From Sipunculus nudus (lineage: Eukaryota; Annelida; Sipuncula; Golfingiida; Sipunculidae): DNA of 64,000 bases. This document shows, one piece after another, positions 26,481 through 38,114 of this stretch (the stretch's first letter is position 1; the number at the start of each line of letters is the position of its first letter). A program made the position numbers and the translations under genes. The stretch spans positions 6,332,101 to 6,396,100 of the forward strand of contig CM049319.1 of NCBI GenBank assembly GCA_026874595.1, in the 5' to 3' direction. The notes under the pieces are model-generated. The model was not told where the DNA came from and did no database searches. It was given only the letters and a program-made list of their open reading frames with translations.

Positions 26481-27899
26481 TAAACTTCAGATGAGGAAAG
26501 AGTGTGTCCTCGGGATATGAAGTCATAAATCAACCCATCAACTGCGCTAAATTCCATCGTCAAAAGGTGGGTTAATCAATCATAAGACACTTTATACTGC
26601 AGTTTTAAATCTGAATGATAGTAGCCGTATGAAAAATTATTTTACCCATATACAATTTTTAATGTATGAGTACAAATGTTTGCTTTGTAAATAGGTGCAG
26701 TCTTCTTTTGAATTAGATGTGACAAGGGTCCACAAAAATGATTAAAGAGACAAACCCAGGAGAACATGTTAAATTGTCCATATGTTTCAGTTTATTCGCA
26801 TTTTATTAACACGGAGCTTTGTTAACTCCGACTTTTGCGATCGCTGTTTGCTATGAATGTGTTTCTTTTCGTTAGACTACGTGAGCTCGGGATAAAATGC
26901 TGGACCAATAAGAAAGCATTGTTGCGGTTACAGCTTGAGTTTGCGATACAAGTGATTGGCAAATCTCGTCAGCTGACAACAATAAAAATACCTGTGCTCT
27001 TTATACCTGACGTCTTGGCAGATTTTTTTCTTATTAAAAGTAGGGAATCGAAGACCTGCGTGAGCATTATCAACTTCCAATGGAGAGTGTGTCAGTCAAG
27101 AACAACTACCTAGTTTGTGTACGCGGGAAACGGTTATGGGAGCAGCCATATTGCTTCTCAGCTGAATTTCGAGTCTGTGTTTGGTCACGTGATACGTATT
27201 GTGAATTTACGTCGCGCCAACCAGCCATAAAATAATAAAGGTGGCGGTATATAGTGTTGTATAACCGTCGGTATCACTTCCGACCTTACACTTTGCCTTC
27301 CTGGTCTTTCGAGGCTGGTAATTATTGTAGCTTTTCTCAGCTCGTTTGGGAGCACGTACATTCTCATCAGCCTAGCCGTGACAACCCGACTCGGTAGGCA
27401 ATAATAATTGGGCTGGTAAGCCTACTTGAGTCGTGATACAAGCAATATCGAGGAATGTATTGCAGTGGTTTCTATCAGGTTGCATTCATCTTGTGGTAAA
27501 ACCACCAATAATCCTTACATTGTGCTACGGATGATTTTAACACAAAATAATACATGTGAACTCACAACCAAAACCGAAACACCGTCTCTATGGTAACGAG
27601 TCATTTCTTGTATCGCCTGCAAGTTGCCTGTGTCCTGTAACCCGTGCGAACCATGATTGTGTTCATGCGGTCATAAATTCAACAAACATGCCGAGTCTTA
27701 CCAAAGTGCTGAGTTATAACGAAACTTTTCTCGCTCATATTTGGTTTTCTTAGAAAGTACACAAACAATGCTAATGATTGGTCTGGTTTATGTTAATTGA
27801 CCGTGTACTTGTAGGCAATGAAGCGTTGTCGAAAATGGCGACAATATTTGCATCCTCATAGGGCCCTTATAATGCGTTCCTCAAACCTAGGTGTAAAGG

Positions 27900-28124
27900 C
27901 ACTCTGGCAGGCTAGTAATCCGGTCGTAATGTCAGAGGGTTGATCTGACGCTACCATCAGCCATAACAGGTGTTAGAAAGTTATTGGTTTTATATTTGTC
28001 TGTCCCCTAAGACCAATACCCATCCACTCTTGGGTCGAGAGCGCGCACTGTTGTGCTAGTCCTGAACAGGACTCGAACCCAAAACCTTGTGTTCATAAGT
28101 CCGTTAATTATTCCGCCACCGCGC
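27900..28124 (-). mobile_element. tRNA-derived SINE (minus strand)
   Basis: The reverse strand starts GGCGCGGTGGCGGAATAATT, with an A-box-like TGGCGGAATAA, and has a perfect B box GTTCGAGTC (plus-strand positions 28070-28078). The head resembles a tRNA and is followed by an unrelated body (GACTAGCACAACAGTGCGCG..., then CCAATAACTTTCTAACACC). It lacks acceptor-stem pairing and so is not a tRNA gene. The lower boundary is approximate. Confidence 0.7.
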
Positions 28125-29637
28125 CATCTGGTGTCAGAATTCATGAGCATTTTCATCAATATCAATTATCATTCCAATGTCATTTGTTTTTATCATTTGT
28201 TCTTTTTTATAAATGTTATTATTTGTAATAATAGCAGTGTTATTACATTACAATGTTACATATAAACATAACAATGTGATACCAGTGTCATAACAATGTA
28301 CTAAGATCGTAAATACAGAGCCACATCAGATGTTTAGTTCTTACAGGAGTGGATTGTGAACTTTAACTTGCCTTTCAGATTGTGGCGAATTTTGAGTATG
28401 CATGTACTGCCCTCTATCGGAGAAGTGGGTCGTGACTCCAGTAAAGGGCATTGACCCATTCGGTCATGCAGTGAAAAATCATTGACGGTAAACCCATAAA
28501 CCTTATTTCCCACAATAATTCCGAATAAATATAATGGTTTCCTATGTTCATTAGGGGAAGGAGGGTTTCAATATGAACTTTAATCATGATTTAATGCCAG
28601 TCAGTAAAAATGTTTAAACGGCTGAAAGAGCATGCTTTTTTGAATTACAATAATAAACGGCAAATGGGGTGACAATCAAGCACCGTTGAAGTGTTTCAAT
28701 CTTTGCCTGAAACCACAATCATGCGGTTAAGGCCGGTAATTTCTGCGACTCCGGGAAACAATGAATCTTTGTAATTCGCTCCAGCATCGGCTTTCACAGG
28801 GGACTAAATTTGTGTGTGGGTCACGAATCTGGGCCACTTTCCGTAAAAGCAATGGCTGATTATCTAAGCGGCAGCCGTAAGCCTTCTACACGGAACCCTG
28901 GTCCCCCGGCAGCCTGACAGACCAGAAACTTATCGCCACAGACGCACAGAAGTGCCGCTCCATTCTGCATTCCCCCCCGGATGGCCAACCGTCAGACTCG
29001 TTTTGGTTTTATTTCCGGTTCCGGCCTGTGTGCCTACCAATGGTAGTTAGGAAGTATGTGATGAATATCCCCTCTACTTCAGGGCCACAGATGTATTGTA
29101 TTTTTCTGAACTCTAGAGAAGAGTGTAACTACAGCTAGCACAATAAAGCTGAACTCGGTGTATCGGGTTCAATGATTATACAGTGTGAGGAGGTACCCTA
29201 TGTAAGCCTCCTTTCAACAAATGGCCGAGTCCAATGAAGATAATTCGAGAACTTGACGATAATAAAATGAAATAATAATAAAAACAATAATAATAATAAG
29301 AAGAAGAATCCTAAGGTTGCACCCAAAAAATATTTTCACGGATCAGTTGGGTGGGGGTAGGAGGGGTGTCTGAATGAACACTTATTTCTTGGTAGTATTA
29401 ATGCTACTTGGTGCTCTCGTCTGAATGGCTTTGAAGAAAATCTTCATGTGTATTAAATACGCAAAAAAAAAGTATAAAGGTGACATGAGTTGGTGTAGTT
29501 CACACAGGCGCTTGAATTGCTATTAGTTTCGATTAAATTTGTTACTTTTCTGGGTCACTTCCTTATTACTATTACTTATCCGACATTTTCCTAACGTTTT
29601 TCACATTATATTTATCACTTACTATATATTTGTCATA

Positions 29638-29852
29638 GGCAGGCAAGAAGCCCCAGTTGTTAGGTCTGGCGGCAATGGTATAGCAACCGAGGACGCGCTT
29701 TCTGATTGGTTGCTATGTTTACTACTGGAGTCTACAAATGGTGACACCGCTGAGGTAACAACGGTTCAGCCAATCACGCATGTACTTCAAATTTTGCCTG
29801 AAACCGATGTGCCATGGCTGTCGGGCCTAACAACGGGGGCTTCTTGCCTGCC
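29638..29852. mobile_element. 215-bp foldback MITE with TA flanks
   Basis: Both ends read GGCAGGCAAGAAGCCCC inward (left from 29638, right as reverse complement from 29852). The match continues as GTTGTTAGG with few mismatches. Inner arms also pair (CTGATTGGTTGC against GCGTGATTGGCTG read from the other arm), so nearly the whole element can fold into one hairpin. TA dinucleotides flank it at 29636-29637 and 29853-29854, as expected of a TA-targeting element of the Tc1/mariner type. No transposase is present. A 110-codon frame through it is incidental. Confidence 0.85.
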
Positions 29853-30094
29853 TATCTCAAATATTAAGTAAACTAGATGTGGTTGGACAATGGTCCTCAG
29901 AGGGCCCCGCGTTTCTGCTAGTGCTGGACTAGTTTACATATTGGTGAAAAATTAAGTTAAATTTGAAAAAAATCACATACAGAAACAGGTTCTTATCAAT
30001 ATGCATGAGGGAAAAAATCATACTTTATTAAAGAAGATATGTCTAAAATATTGTGTGCAATAGAAAATCACCGAATGTAGTCTGTTAGTCATAT

Positions 30095-30635
30095 TTGATT
30101 TTGAGCAAGTCTGTAATTCAATAGGTCTGGAGCCTTCATAGAGACCAATGATCCCTGTAATTTTGAAACAGCTGAAGTATGTTGTGGTTTAGAAAGAAAA
30201 TCAGCAATTGGGCAGTGGCGGCCATATTTGAATTACAACAAGTCTGCTATTCAATAGGTCTGGAACCCTTACAGGTACCAATCATCCCTGTGAATTTGGG
30301 AAAGCTGCAGTATGTTTTTTTTCGATCATGAGTTATCGCGTGCGAAAGAAAATCAGCGATTGGGCTGTGGTGGCCATATTTGAATTTCGACAAGTCTGTA
30401 ATTCGACAGGTCTGGAGCTGTCATAGGTACCAATCATCCCTGTGAATTTGGAAAAGCTGCAGGAGGTTGTTGTTCAGTTATTGCGTGCAAAAGAAAATCA
30501 GCGATTGGGATGTGGCAGCCATATTTGAAATCGAAATGTCTGTAATTTGATAGGTCAAGAGCCCTCATAGGTACCAATCATCCCTGTGAATTTTGGAAAG
30601 CAGCAGTATATCGTAGAGTTATCGCGTGCGAAAAA
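30095..30635 (+). repeat. Tandem ~147-bp dispersed-repeat modules (about 3.5 copies)
   Basis: Repeating order: AAAATCAGCGATTGGG at about 30199, 30349 and 30496, GGCCATATTTGAATT, GTCTGTAATTC, ATAGGTCTGGAGCC, TACCAATCATCCCTGTGAAT, GGAAAAGCTGCAG. Copies are diverged and differ slightly in length. Confidence 0.85.
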
Positions 30636-30648
30636 AAGTGTCACTGAC

Positions 30649-30716
30649 GAAAGGACAGAAGTACGGAAGGACGGATGGACGGAAGGACGGATGGACGGAA
30701 GGACGGATGGACGGAC
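30649..30716 (+). repeat. 16-bp minisatellite (GGAAGGACGGATGGAC)n
   Basis: Three to four near-perfect copies directly abut the preceding repeat. GGACGGAC-type runs commonly terminate such bivalve repeats. Confidence 0.9.
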
Positions 30717-31043
30717 TGACACGGTAATCGCTGTTTCACAGTGAACACGGTTTTACAGGGGTTCTTGGACTGGGCGGCCCCTTTTTCTCCAGTACAACAT
30801 TCGGCCGGTACACGGGGATGACACACTGTTCTTGCGGTCCATTGTCTCCCCGACTAACGTCAGCTGGAAGTCACGCGTTTTCGCTATTGTTAGTGTCCTG
30901 TACAGGTTGCATGCCAGCGACCACTTTCAAAATGAGTTTGCGTTGACCCCGAGGGATTTTGGTTTTCAACTAGTCCTCCGGCTCGAGGAGCTTTAAAGCC
31001 TCCAACGACGTAAAACCCTAACTGCTGCACGGTGGTATCGTCA

Positions 31044-31558
31044 ACAGGCACCTGTCACATATCACATGTGAATTTTAGTCATTAATAATGTATTTCCTAA
31101 AGAAGGCCGGTACTGAGGAGTGTATCTGTATACATATAACTAACAAAACACAACGAAAATTCTCCAGCTCTCAGCGGATTCTCAGATTTGTGGAAAGTCC
31201 CTTCTGCTATGCATGTACCGCAAGTGCGATATCTCAGGATTGGAAGGAATTCATGTGGTTCGTTTGTTTTTGTGAGAATGCAAGCCGATTAGACGTTGTT
31301 GTGATGTGCCTATAAACGAATTTGTGGTGTAATCAGGAAAATAAGGTACTGTTCTTTGTGTCAAACATGGATTTTTGTTGTGTTTTGCGGAATATCAGTG
31401 AAAATAAAGCAGTGGAACAGGCGCGCCCGAGTCTGAGGAAGATAAAGCTAGGTGCCTTGTTCATTATATGTATACAGAGACACTCCTCAGTACCGGCCTT
31501 CATTAGGAAATACGTTATTAATGACTAAATTCACATGCGATATGTGACAGGTGCCTGT
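31044..31558. mobile_element. 515-bp element with ~100-bp terminal inverted repeats
   Basis: The left arm (31044-31142) starts ACAGGCACCTGTCACATATC and includes GGCCGGTACTGAGGAGTGT. The right arm (31461-31558) is its reverse complement with only a few substitutions and indels. The central 318 bp is unrelated to the arms and has no recognisable coding. I found no clear target-site duplication. The structure fits a foldback or non-autonomous DNA transposon of unknown superfamily. Confidence 0.85.
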
Positions 31559-31639
31559 GGCATTGTCGATTTTGTGTTGTCGCGCCCATGCCAAAACAGG
31601 GTTTTCTTCTTCTGGAGAAGACATAATTGACCCACTTGA

Positions 31640-32200
31640 CTCACTTGATGCTTAAAAATCATGTTTACTCCCCTTATTAGCAAAATATAGATAACCATAA
31701 CCTAATTTCAAATTTCCAAGAATATTTTTCATGGAACTCTAGGGATGTCAAGTTAGAAGTTTCTAGGTCCAACACCCATGTATTGTGCCCTGTTAATGGA
31801 CAACCGCTTCATTTGAAGTTCTCAAAAATAGACATAAAAATGAGTTAAAACAGTGAAAATAGAATGGCTTTGTTTTTGCAGTGCAATACAGATATAGGTC
31901 TCCCCCTTATGGGCCATCCTAAAACATAAAGGGTAAAATATGCAATATCTCAAAAAGGTGGATCTAGATTTTAAGCAGATTAGACCTGGAAGGTCAAAGT
32001 CAAGGTGACCGCTTTTCGAACTCTGATAACATTTTGGCAGAATGAACAGGTGAATGAACAAAGTTATGGGGGTCACAATAAGCCTCAAATTGCATAAAAC
32101 TGACCAGAAAGATCAAGGTCAAGGTCGAAGGATTTCAAACACATCCAACATTTTGGTAGGAATAATGAGTGTTTCAAATTTTGGAGGAAAACATGAAGCG
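31640..32200 (-). repeat. Inverted copy of the 36.4-36.8 kb repeat segment
   Basis: Read on the minus strand it has the same order as 36440-36810: GCGGTCACCTTGACTTTGAC, CCAGGTCTAATCTGC, ATTTTACCCTTTATGTTTT, GGCCCATAAGGGGGAGACCT, AACAGGGCACAATACATG, GTTGGACCTAGAAACT and AAACATGATTTTTAAGCA. Identity over some 370 bp is high by eye. Confidence 0.85.
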
Positions 32201-33419
32201 TATTAATTGGGAATGGCTGCAAGCTGTAATTTTGTAGACATCATATTCTAAACGTCAGGTTCCTTTTACTTAATAACACATAATCCTCTTGATAGCCCTC
32301 CCAATGTACCGATTCAGCACAGAACAATAATCATGAACGATATGGTATTTTCATTAATAAGAGTCTATCCATGTATTCTGAATGGACACACCTTCAATCC
32401 TTACAGGAACTTTTCATGTCTGGGGATTCATTTAACATATAATCTTCATGGAAATGCCGCCGTGCTTTCCTGAATAACCATGTGACGTTTGACTTAAACA
32501 AAAAACCTCCAGTTAATCATTACCTACGGGAAATTAAGTCTATTTTGCACCAGATATGCTGGTAAAGACTGGGAGCGAAAACCCTTTGCATTTTACGACG
32601 TCCACTTCAAGTGGTCCAGGAGTTTTATATACTCCCTGTCCGCCGGAATTCCCGGTAATTTCCGCGAGACTTCCGTGAGAGCGTGCTGTATCGTACGACC
32701 CAGCAGCAAACGGAACTACAAGCTGGTACAGATTACCGTCATGTCTACAGCGTCAGGCAACGTCCCCAGCTACAGATGAAGGTAGAGCGCTTGTTCTGAT
32801 GAGTCCATTTCTGGCCAAGGCAAATCAAATCTCTAGACTCCCTATTTCGGATTTTTTCTTACCAATTGTATATTCTACTCTTAGAATTAAGAAGAGTATA
32901 AAACGCGAATGGATCGCATTGATTTTTAACTCAGCTGACTGAAAGGCATCTGAGCTATAGCGATCACTCTTCGTCCGTCGTCCGTGCGTCCGGCCGGCCG
33001 TCTGGCCGTCCGTCAGTTGACAGGGTACAAATCGTTACCGCTAGACCTGGAATCTTCTAACTTGACATCCAAGGGGTCTTCTAAATATCTCCTTGAAAAC
33101 CTGAAATCAGTACCCAGAATAACTAATTAAAAATGATGCAAAAGCCGAAGTATGTGAATAACTCCTGCATTGATCACCATGATTCTTTGCATGAATACTG
33201 ATCATGGAGTGTTCCATTAGTTCCCGCAAACTGTCGGCGCCCCCTGTATTTCTTTCTAATTTTTACATTTTTTCTCTATTTTTTACCTGCAAGGAAAATG
33301 TTAACAGTGCACAAAAAATCGTAACCGCTGGACCTGGAATCTTCAAACTTGACATCAATGAGGTCCATGAAAAGTCTCTGTGGACTGCAGACTGGTGGTG
33401 CCATCTTGATTTTTTTTTC

Positions 33420-34780
33420 GAATTTTTACGCATTTTTCTCTCTAATATAGAGACCTTTAAATAATGCCTCTTCTGTTTACAGGGAATAAATCATCACTGT
33501 TCGACCTAGAATCTTCTAACTCATCCTCGAAAGAGGTCCATGAAACGTCTTCATGGAAACCTGAAATTAGGTCTCTGTTACCCATATCCTCTGAGCAATG
33601 AGGTCGTAAGTACCCCCAGGCCCAGAATAATTTAAAATGTGATACAAAAAACTCCCGAAAACTGGTTGCGCCACCTATATTTTTTTCTAATTTTTATGAA
33701 TTTTTTCTCTTTTTTTGATACCTTCAAAGTAGCAGTCATCTGTTAACAGGGGACTTATCGTCACTGTGTGACATAGAATCTTCTAACTTGACAACCAGGG
33801 AGGTCCAAGAAAAGTCTTCATGGAAACCTGAACTAGGCTCCCTGTTACCCATATACGTCGAGCTATGGGGCTTGTGAGTACCCCGTAGAATTTAAATTTG
33901 AAGCTCCAGTATCTGCATAACTGATGCATTGATTACCATAATTTTTTGAATGAATATTAATCATGGAGTGTTTCATCAGTTCCTGCAGACCAATTGATTT
34001 TTTCGATTTGTAACGCATTTTTCTCTCTATTTTAGAGACCTTAAAATAATGCTTCTTCTTTTTACATGGAATAAACCATCACTGTTTGACCTAGAATCTT
34101 CTAACGTATCCTCGAAAGAGGTCCATGAAACGTCTTCATGGAAACCTGAAATTAGGTCTCTGTTACCCATATCCTCTGAGCAATGAGGTAAGTACCCCCA
34201 GGCCCAGAATAATTTAAAATGTGATACAAAAAAACTCCCGCAAACTGGTTGCGCCACCTGTATTTTTTTTCTAATTTTTATGAATTTTTTCTCTATTTTT
34301 GATACCTTCAATGAAGCAGTCATCTGTTAACAGGGCACTTATCGTCACTGTGTGACGTAGAATCTTCTTACTTGACAACCAGGGAGGTCCAAGAAAAGTC
34401 TTCATGGAAACCTGAACTAGGTTCTCTGTTACCCATATCCGTCGAGCTATGGGGCTTGTGAGTACCCCGTAGAATTCAAATTTGAAGCTCCAGTATCTGC
34501 ATAACTGATGCATTGATTACCATTTTTTTTTTGTATGAATATTAATCATGGAGTGTTTCATCAGTTCCTGCAGACCGATTGATTTTTTCGATTTGTTACG
34601 CATTTTTCTTTCTATTTTAGAGACCTTCAAATAATGCTTCTTCTGTTTTCATGGAATAAATCATCACTGTTTGACCTAGAATCTTCTAACGTATCCTCGA
34701 AATCCATGAAAAGTCTTCATGGAAACCTGAAATTAGGTCTCTGTTACCCATATCCTCTGAGCAATGGGGCTCTTAAGTAC
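33420..34780 (+). repeat. Tandem duplication of a ~585-bp module within the composite
   Basis: The landmark GACCTAGAATCTTCTAAC recurs at about 33503, 34088 and 34673, exactly 585 bp apart. The sequence between matches closely (for example GAGGTCCATGAAACGTCTTC and GATTTTTTCGATTTG). The third copy lacks part of the module. Confidence 0.9.
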
Positions 34781-35504
34781 CCGAGAATAATTAAAAATGT
34801 GATACAAAAGCTCCAGTATTTGAACAACTAATACATTGATCAACATGATTCTTTGCATGCATATTGATCATGCAGTGTTTCTGCAGTTCCTGCAGACTGG
34901 TGGTGCCACTAGTATTTCTTCTAATTTTTACACATTTGTTTTTCTGTTCCTCTAAAAAAATGACTTCCATTAACAAGGCACAAATTGTAACCGCTGCACC
35001 TTTAATTTTCTTACTTCACATCCTGGGAGGTCAATGAATAATCTCCTTGGAAACATGAAATTAGGTCTCTGTTACCCATATCCTCTAAGCTTTGGGGCTT
35101 GTAAGTACCCAGAATAATGAAAATGTTGATACCAAAGCTCCAGATTCTGAATAACTAATGCATGAATGCCTTGATTCCTTGAATTCATATTATATCATGG
35201 GGGTTTCATAAGTTTCTGTAAACTGGTGATGTCACCCATATTTTTATGTATCCCCCCGCCATCGTAGTCCTTATCTGTAGGATATCTTGTTAACGCGATA
35301 ACTTTTGAAGGGCTGAATATTTTCCGTCAAAATTTGAAACACTCAATTTTTCATACCAAAATCTAAGAGGAGTTTGAAAACCAGTGACCTTGGCCTTCAT
35401 CTTCAAGGTAAAATCTGCCGAAATGTGAAATTTAACTGTTTAAGTATTCTGCATTTTGTCCTCAAATTTGGTAAAACTATTGTTCCTACCAAGTTCTCGG
35501 ACGA

Positions 35505-35715
35505 TTTCTGAAATTATATAGCCGAATTATAGTTATTGTCTTGTTAACGCGATTACTTTTGAAGTATTTCACATTTCCGAAATTATATAGCCGAATTACA
35601 GTTATTGTCTCGTTAACGCGAATAGTTTTGAAGTATTTCACATTTCCGAAATTATATATCCGAAATATAGTCATTGTCTTGTTAACGCGATTACTTTTGA
35701 AGTATTTCACATTTT
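35505..35715 (+). repeat. 69-bp tandem repeat, 3 copies
   Basis: Units containing TTGTTAACGCGATTACTTTT and GAAGTATTTCACATTTCCGA recur with TTAACGCG at 35544, 35613 and 35682. Because 69 is a multiple of three, open frames persist on both strands and mimic a 23-residue protein repeat. This is not evidence of coding. Confidence 0.95.
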
Positions 35716-37618
35716 GTCCTAAAAATTTTGAACACCAAATTGTTCATACCAAAAGCAAGGAGGAGTTAAAAAAAGTCGGTGACTTTGACCTTCATCTTTA
35801 AGGTAAAATCTGCAGAAATGTGAAATTTTTATGAACCCTATAACTTTTGAAGAATCCAAAAATTTGTCCTCAAGTTTGGTACACAAACTGTTCCTTCCAA
35901 GCTCTCGAAAAAGTTCGAAATCTGGTGACCTTGTCTAGGATCTTCAAGGTCATATCGGCTGAATTATAGTTATTGTCTTGTGGAAGAGATACTTTTTTAA
36001 GGGCTGCATGTTTTTTTCCAACACTTTAAACACTCATTGTTCCTACCAAGATTTCATCAGAGTTCAAAATCTGGTGACCTTGACCTTTCTCTTTAAGGTA
36101 TAATCTGTGAATTTTGTGAACCTCATAACATTTGTAGTTTTTCCAATTTTGTCCTCAAATTTGGTACACCAATTGTTACTATCAAGTTCTCAGATGAGTT
36201 TGAAACCTGGTACAAGGTCAAATAAGAGGAATTATAGCTACTGTCGTGTGAACGTTATAACGTTTTAAGGGCTGCATATTTCCCCACTCATTGTTCCTAC
36301 CAAAATGTTAGATGTGTTTGAAATCCTTCGACCTTGACCTTGATCTTCCTGGTCAGTTTTATGCAATTCCAACTTTGTAAGTACTAGATTTTTTTTTTTC
36401 AAATTTGACACACCTGTTCTTTCTGCAAAAATGTCAACAGAGTTCAAAAAGCGGTCACCTTGACTTTGACCTTCCAGGTCTAATCTGCTGAAATCTATAT
36501 CAACTGTTTTGAGATACTGCATATTTTACCCTTTATGTTTTCGTATGGCCCATAAGGGGGGAGACCTATATCTGTATTGCAGTGCAAAAACAAAAACATT
36601 CTAGTTTCACTGTTTTAACGCATTTTTATGTCTATTTTTGAGAACTTAAAATGAAGCGGTTGTCCATTAACAGGGCACAATACATGAGTGTTGGACCTAG
36701 AAACTATTTTTGGAAACTTGAAATTAGCTTATGGTTAACTATATTTTGCAAATAAGGGAAGTAAACATGATTTTAAAGCACCAAGTGAGTCAGATGGGGC
36801 ACAAGTTGTATCCATTTGGCCTAAAATCCTCATACATGACTTTCAGGGAGGTCCCTGAAAATCCTTGGAAACCTGAAATGTCACTTTGGCCCATTTTCTG
36901 CAAACTGTGTGAAAAAAAAACTTGATTTTTAACACTCAGTTGGTCAGGAAGGCACAAATGGTAGCAGGTGCATGTAGATTAAGGCCAATGTAACCTATAT
37001 CTAAGGGTTATTGCCAACACTCTGGAAGTCTTTTTGTCCATTGTTTAAGGCTCTCTGAATTCAGCTGAACGTCATGGCCAATGGGCCGCTTGTTTCTTTG
37101 TTCAGATGTAAGATTTTGTACATTGAAAAAGAAAGACTACCGACTGCTAACGTTAATATAGTGACTTTCCATGTCACTGGTCTATTAACACGGGTTAACA
37201 CTGGATTCAATTTAGACCACGGATGCGTATAGCTTACTTGACTTCATGTAATATATAGCGAGCTCTAACCAGCAAACGAAGTTTTATGATCTGGGCATTC
37301 CCCGCAAGGTTTCGCCTAATTGATATATAACCCCTCAGGGTGGAGAGCTCTTTAAGTTTGCATTGAACTTGATAATTATCACTCTCTGGAGAAATTTGGC
37401 GAAATCGCTGTTCTCTAGATTAAGGGACGGGCTCAGCCCTGCAGAACAACAGATGCAGTATTTTGTGTTTGGTGTATAGTGGGTTTAGAATAAGAAAGTC
37501 TTCACTGGCGTGTGCTGGGTTGTACATGATGTTTTTCGTTCACATGTATACACGCACGTTTGTTTTCGTCCCGCAACGGAGGAATAAACGTCACAATTAT
37601 ACGTCACAGAGGACCTAC

Positions 37619-37688
37619 CTTGAGCTGTCAGCATGCATTTGAACATCATGAAAATTACTATTATGATCTGTGCCTGGCTGAAGTTCAT
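37619..37688 (-). other. Possible signal-peptide first exon of an unidentified nested minus-strand gene
   Basis: The minus strand reads MNFSQAQIIIVIFMMFKCML and TAQ, then a strong donor AAG|GTAGGT in phase 1. It has a short polar n-region, a hydrophobic core (IIIVIFMMF) and a polar c-region, as in secretory signals, and phase-1 signal exons are common in genes for secreted or cell-surface proteins. The phase is incompatible with exon 2 of the DPP6/10-like gene. I could not find a partner exon, so this may be chance. Confidence 0.25.
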
Positions 37689-38114
37689 ACTAATGCCTAT
37701 ACTATTAATTTGTTATTCTCTGTATAACAGGTATATTCGTTAAAATATTGATGAGATTACAGATGGCGTCACGTGTCTGTTGCAGCAGATAAAGTTCGGT
37801 TAGATCAATTAGCATTCCGAATTTCATGATAATCCATCCATGAGCAAAAAGGTCTTTTATATGATTTTTTTCTGACAGGAGAGTTAGCTTCTGAGGTTTT
37901 AGAACCATAACACAGACAATACTATTTTTCGATTTCTTCAACAAAACTATCTATTAGCATATGAAGTTTAAACTCCCTGGGTCTTATTGTTACGATGTGT
38001 GCCCTGTTAAGGAACAGGCGGCCCGACGTATGGCTGACAAAGTGTCAACTTAGCCTAAAATATCAAAATCATCTTTAAATTGTAAACGGAAAATAAACAA
38101 GGATGCCAAATATT

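Larger units (their letters stand above)
22161..29630 (-). other. Intron 1, part 2 (non-coding)
   Basis: It holds a C-run at 22956-22978, (TA)n at 23126-23167, a G-run at 24463-24481, a duplicated 21-mer (about 25321-25362), (TAA)n at 26408-26479 and a SINE at about 27900-28124. An 82-codon minus-strand frame (26133-26381) is treated separately below. Otherwise nothing is recognised. Confidence 0.65.
32925..37095 (+). repeat. ~4.2-kb composite of dispersed repeat (GTCCGTC family), copy 2
   Basis: It begins TTTTTAACTCAGCTGACTGA, CTATAGCGATCACTCTTCGT and GTCCGTC words, exactly the order of the 13.6-kb copy. It then runs through repeated GACCTAGAATCTTCTAAC, TCTCTGTTACCCATATCC and GTGACCTTGACCTT modules, and ends near GTCATGGCCAATGGGCCGCT with TGTTT. 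Starts and ends of this kind bound long dispersed repeats in bivalves in my recollection. Whether it is one long element or a pile-up of related ones is unclear. No protein coding is preserved. Confidence 0.7.

Noticed and set aside
27900-28124. tRNA gene suggested by a perfect B box
   Set aside because: The head lacks acceptor-stem pairing and continues into a long unrelated body, as in a tRNA-derived SINE.
29539-29871. 110-codon plus-strand frame
   Set aside because: It runs straight through the 215-bp foldback MITE and both of its inverted ends, so it is incidental.
35486-35801. Overlapping repeat-protein-like frames on both strands (KYFKSNRVNKT and LLKYFTFPKLY repeats)
   Set aside because: They are a by-product of a 69-bp tandem DNA repeat whose length is a multiple of three; both strands are open at once and the unit lies in a dispersed repeat.
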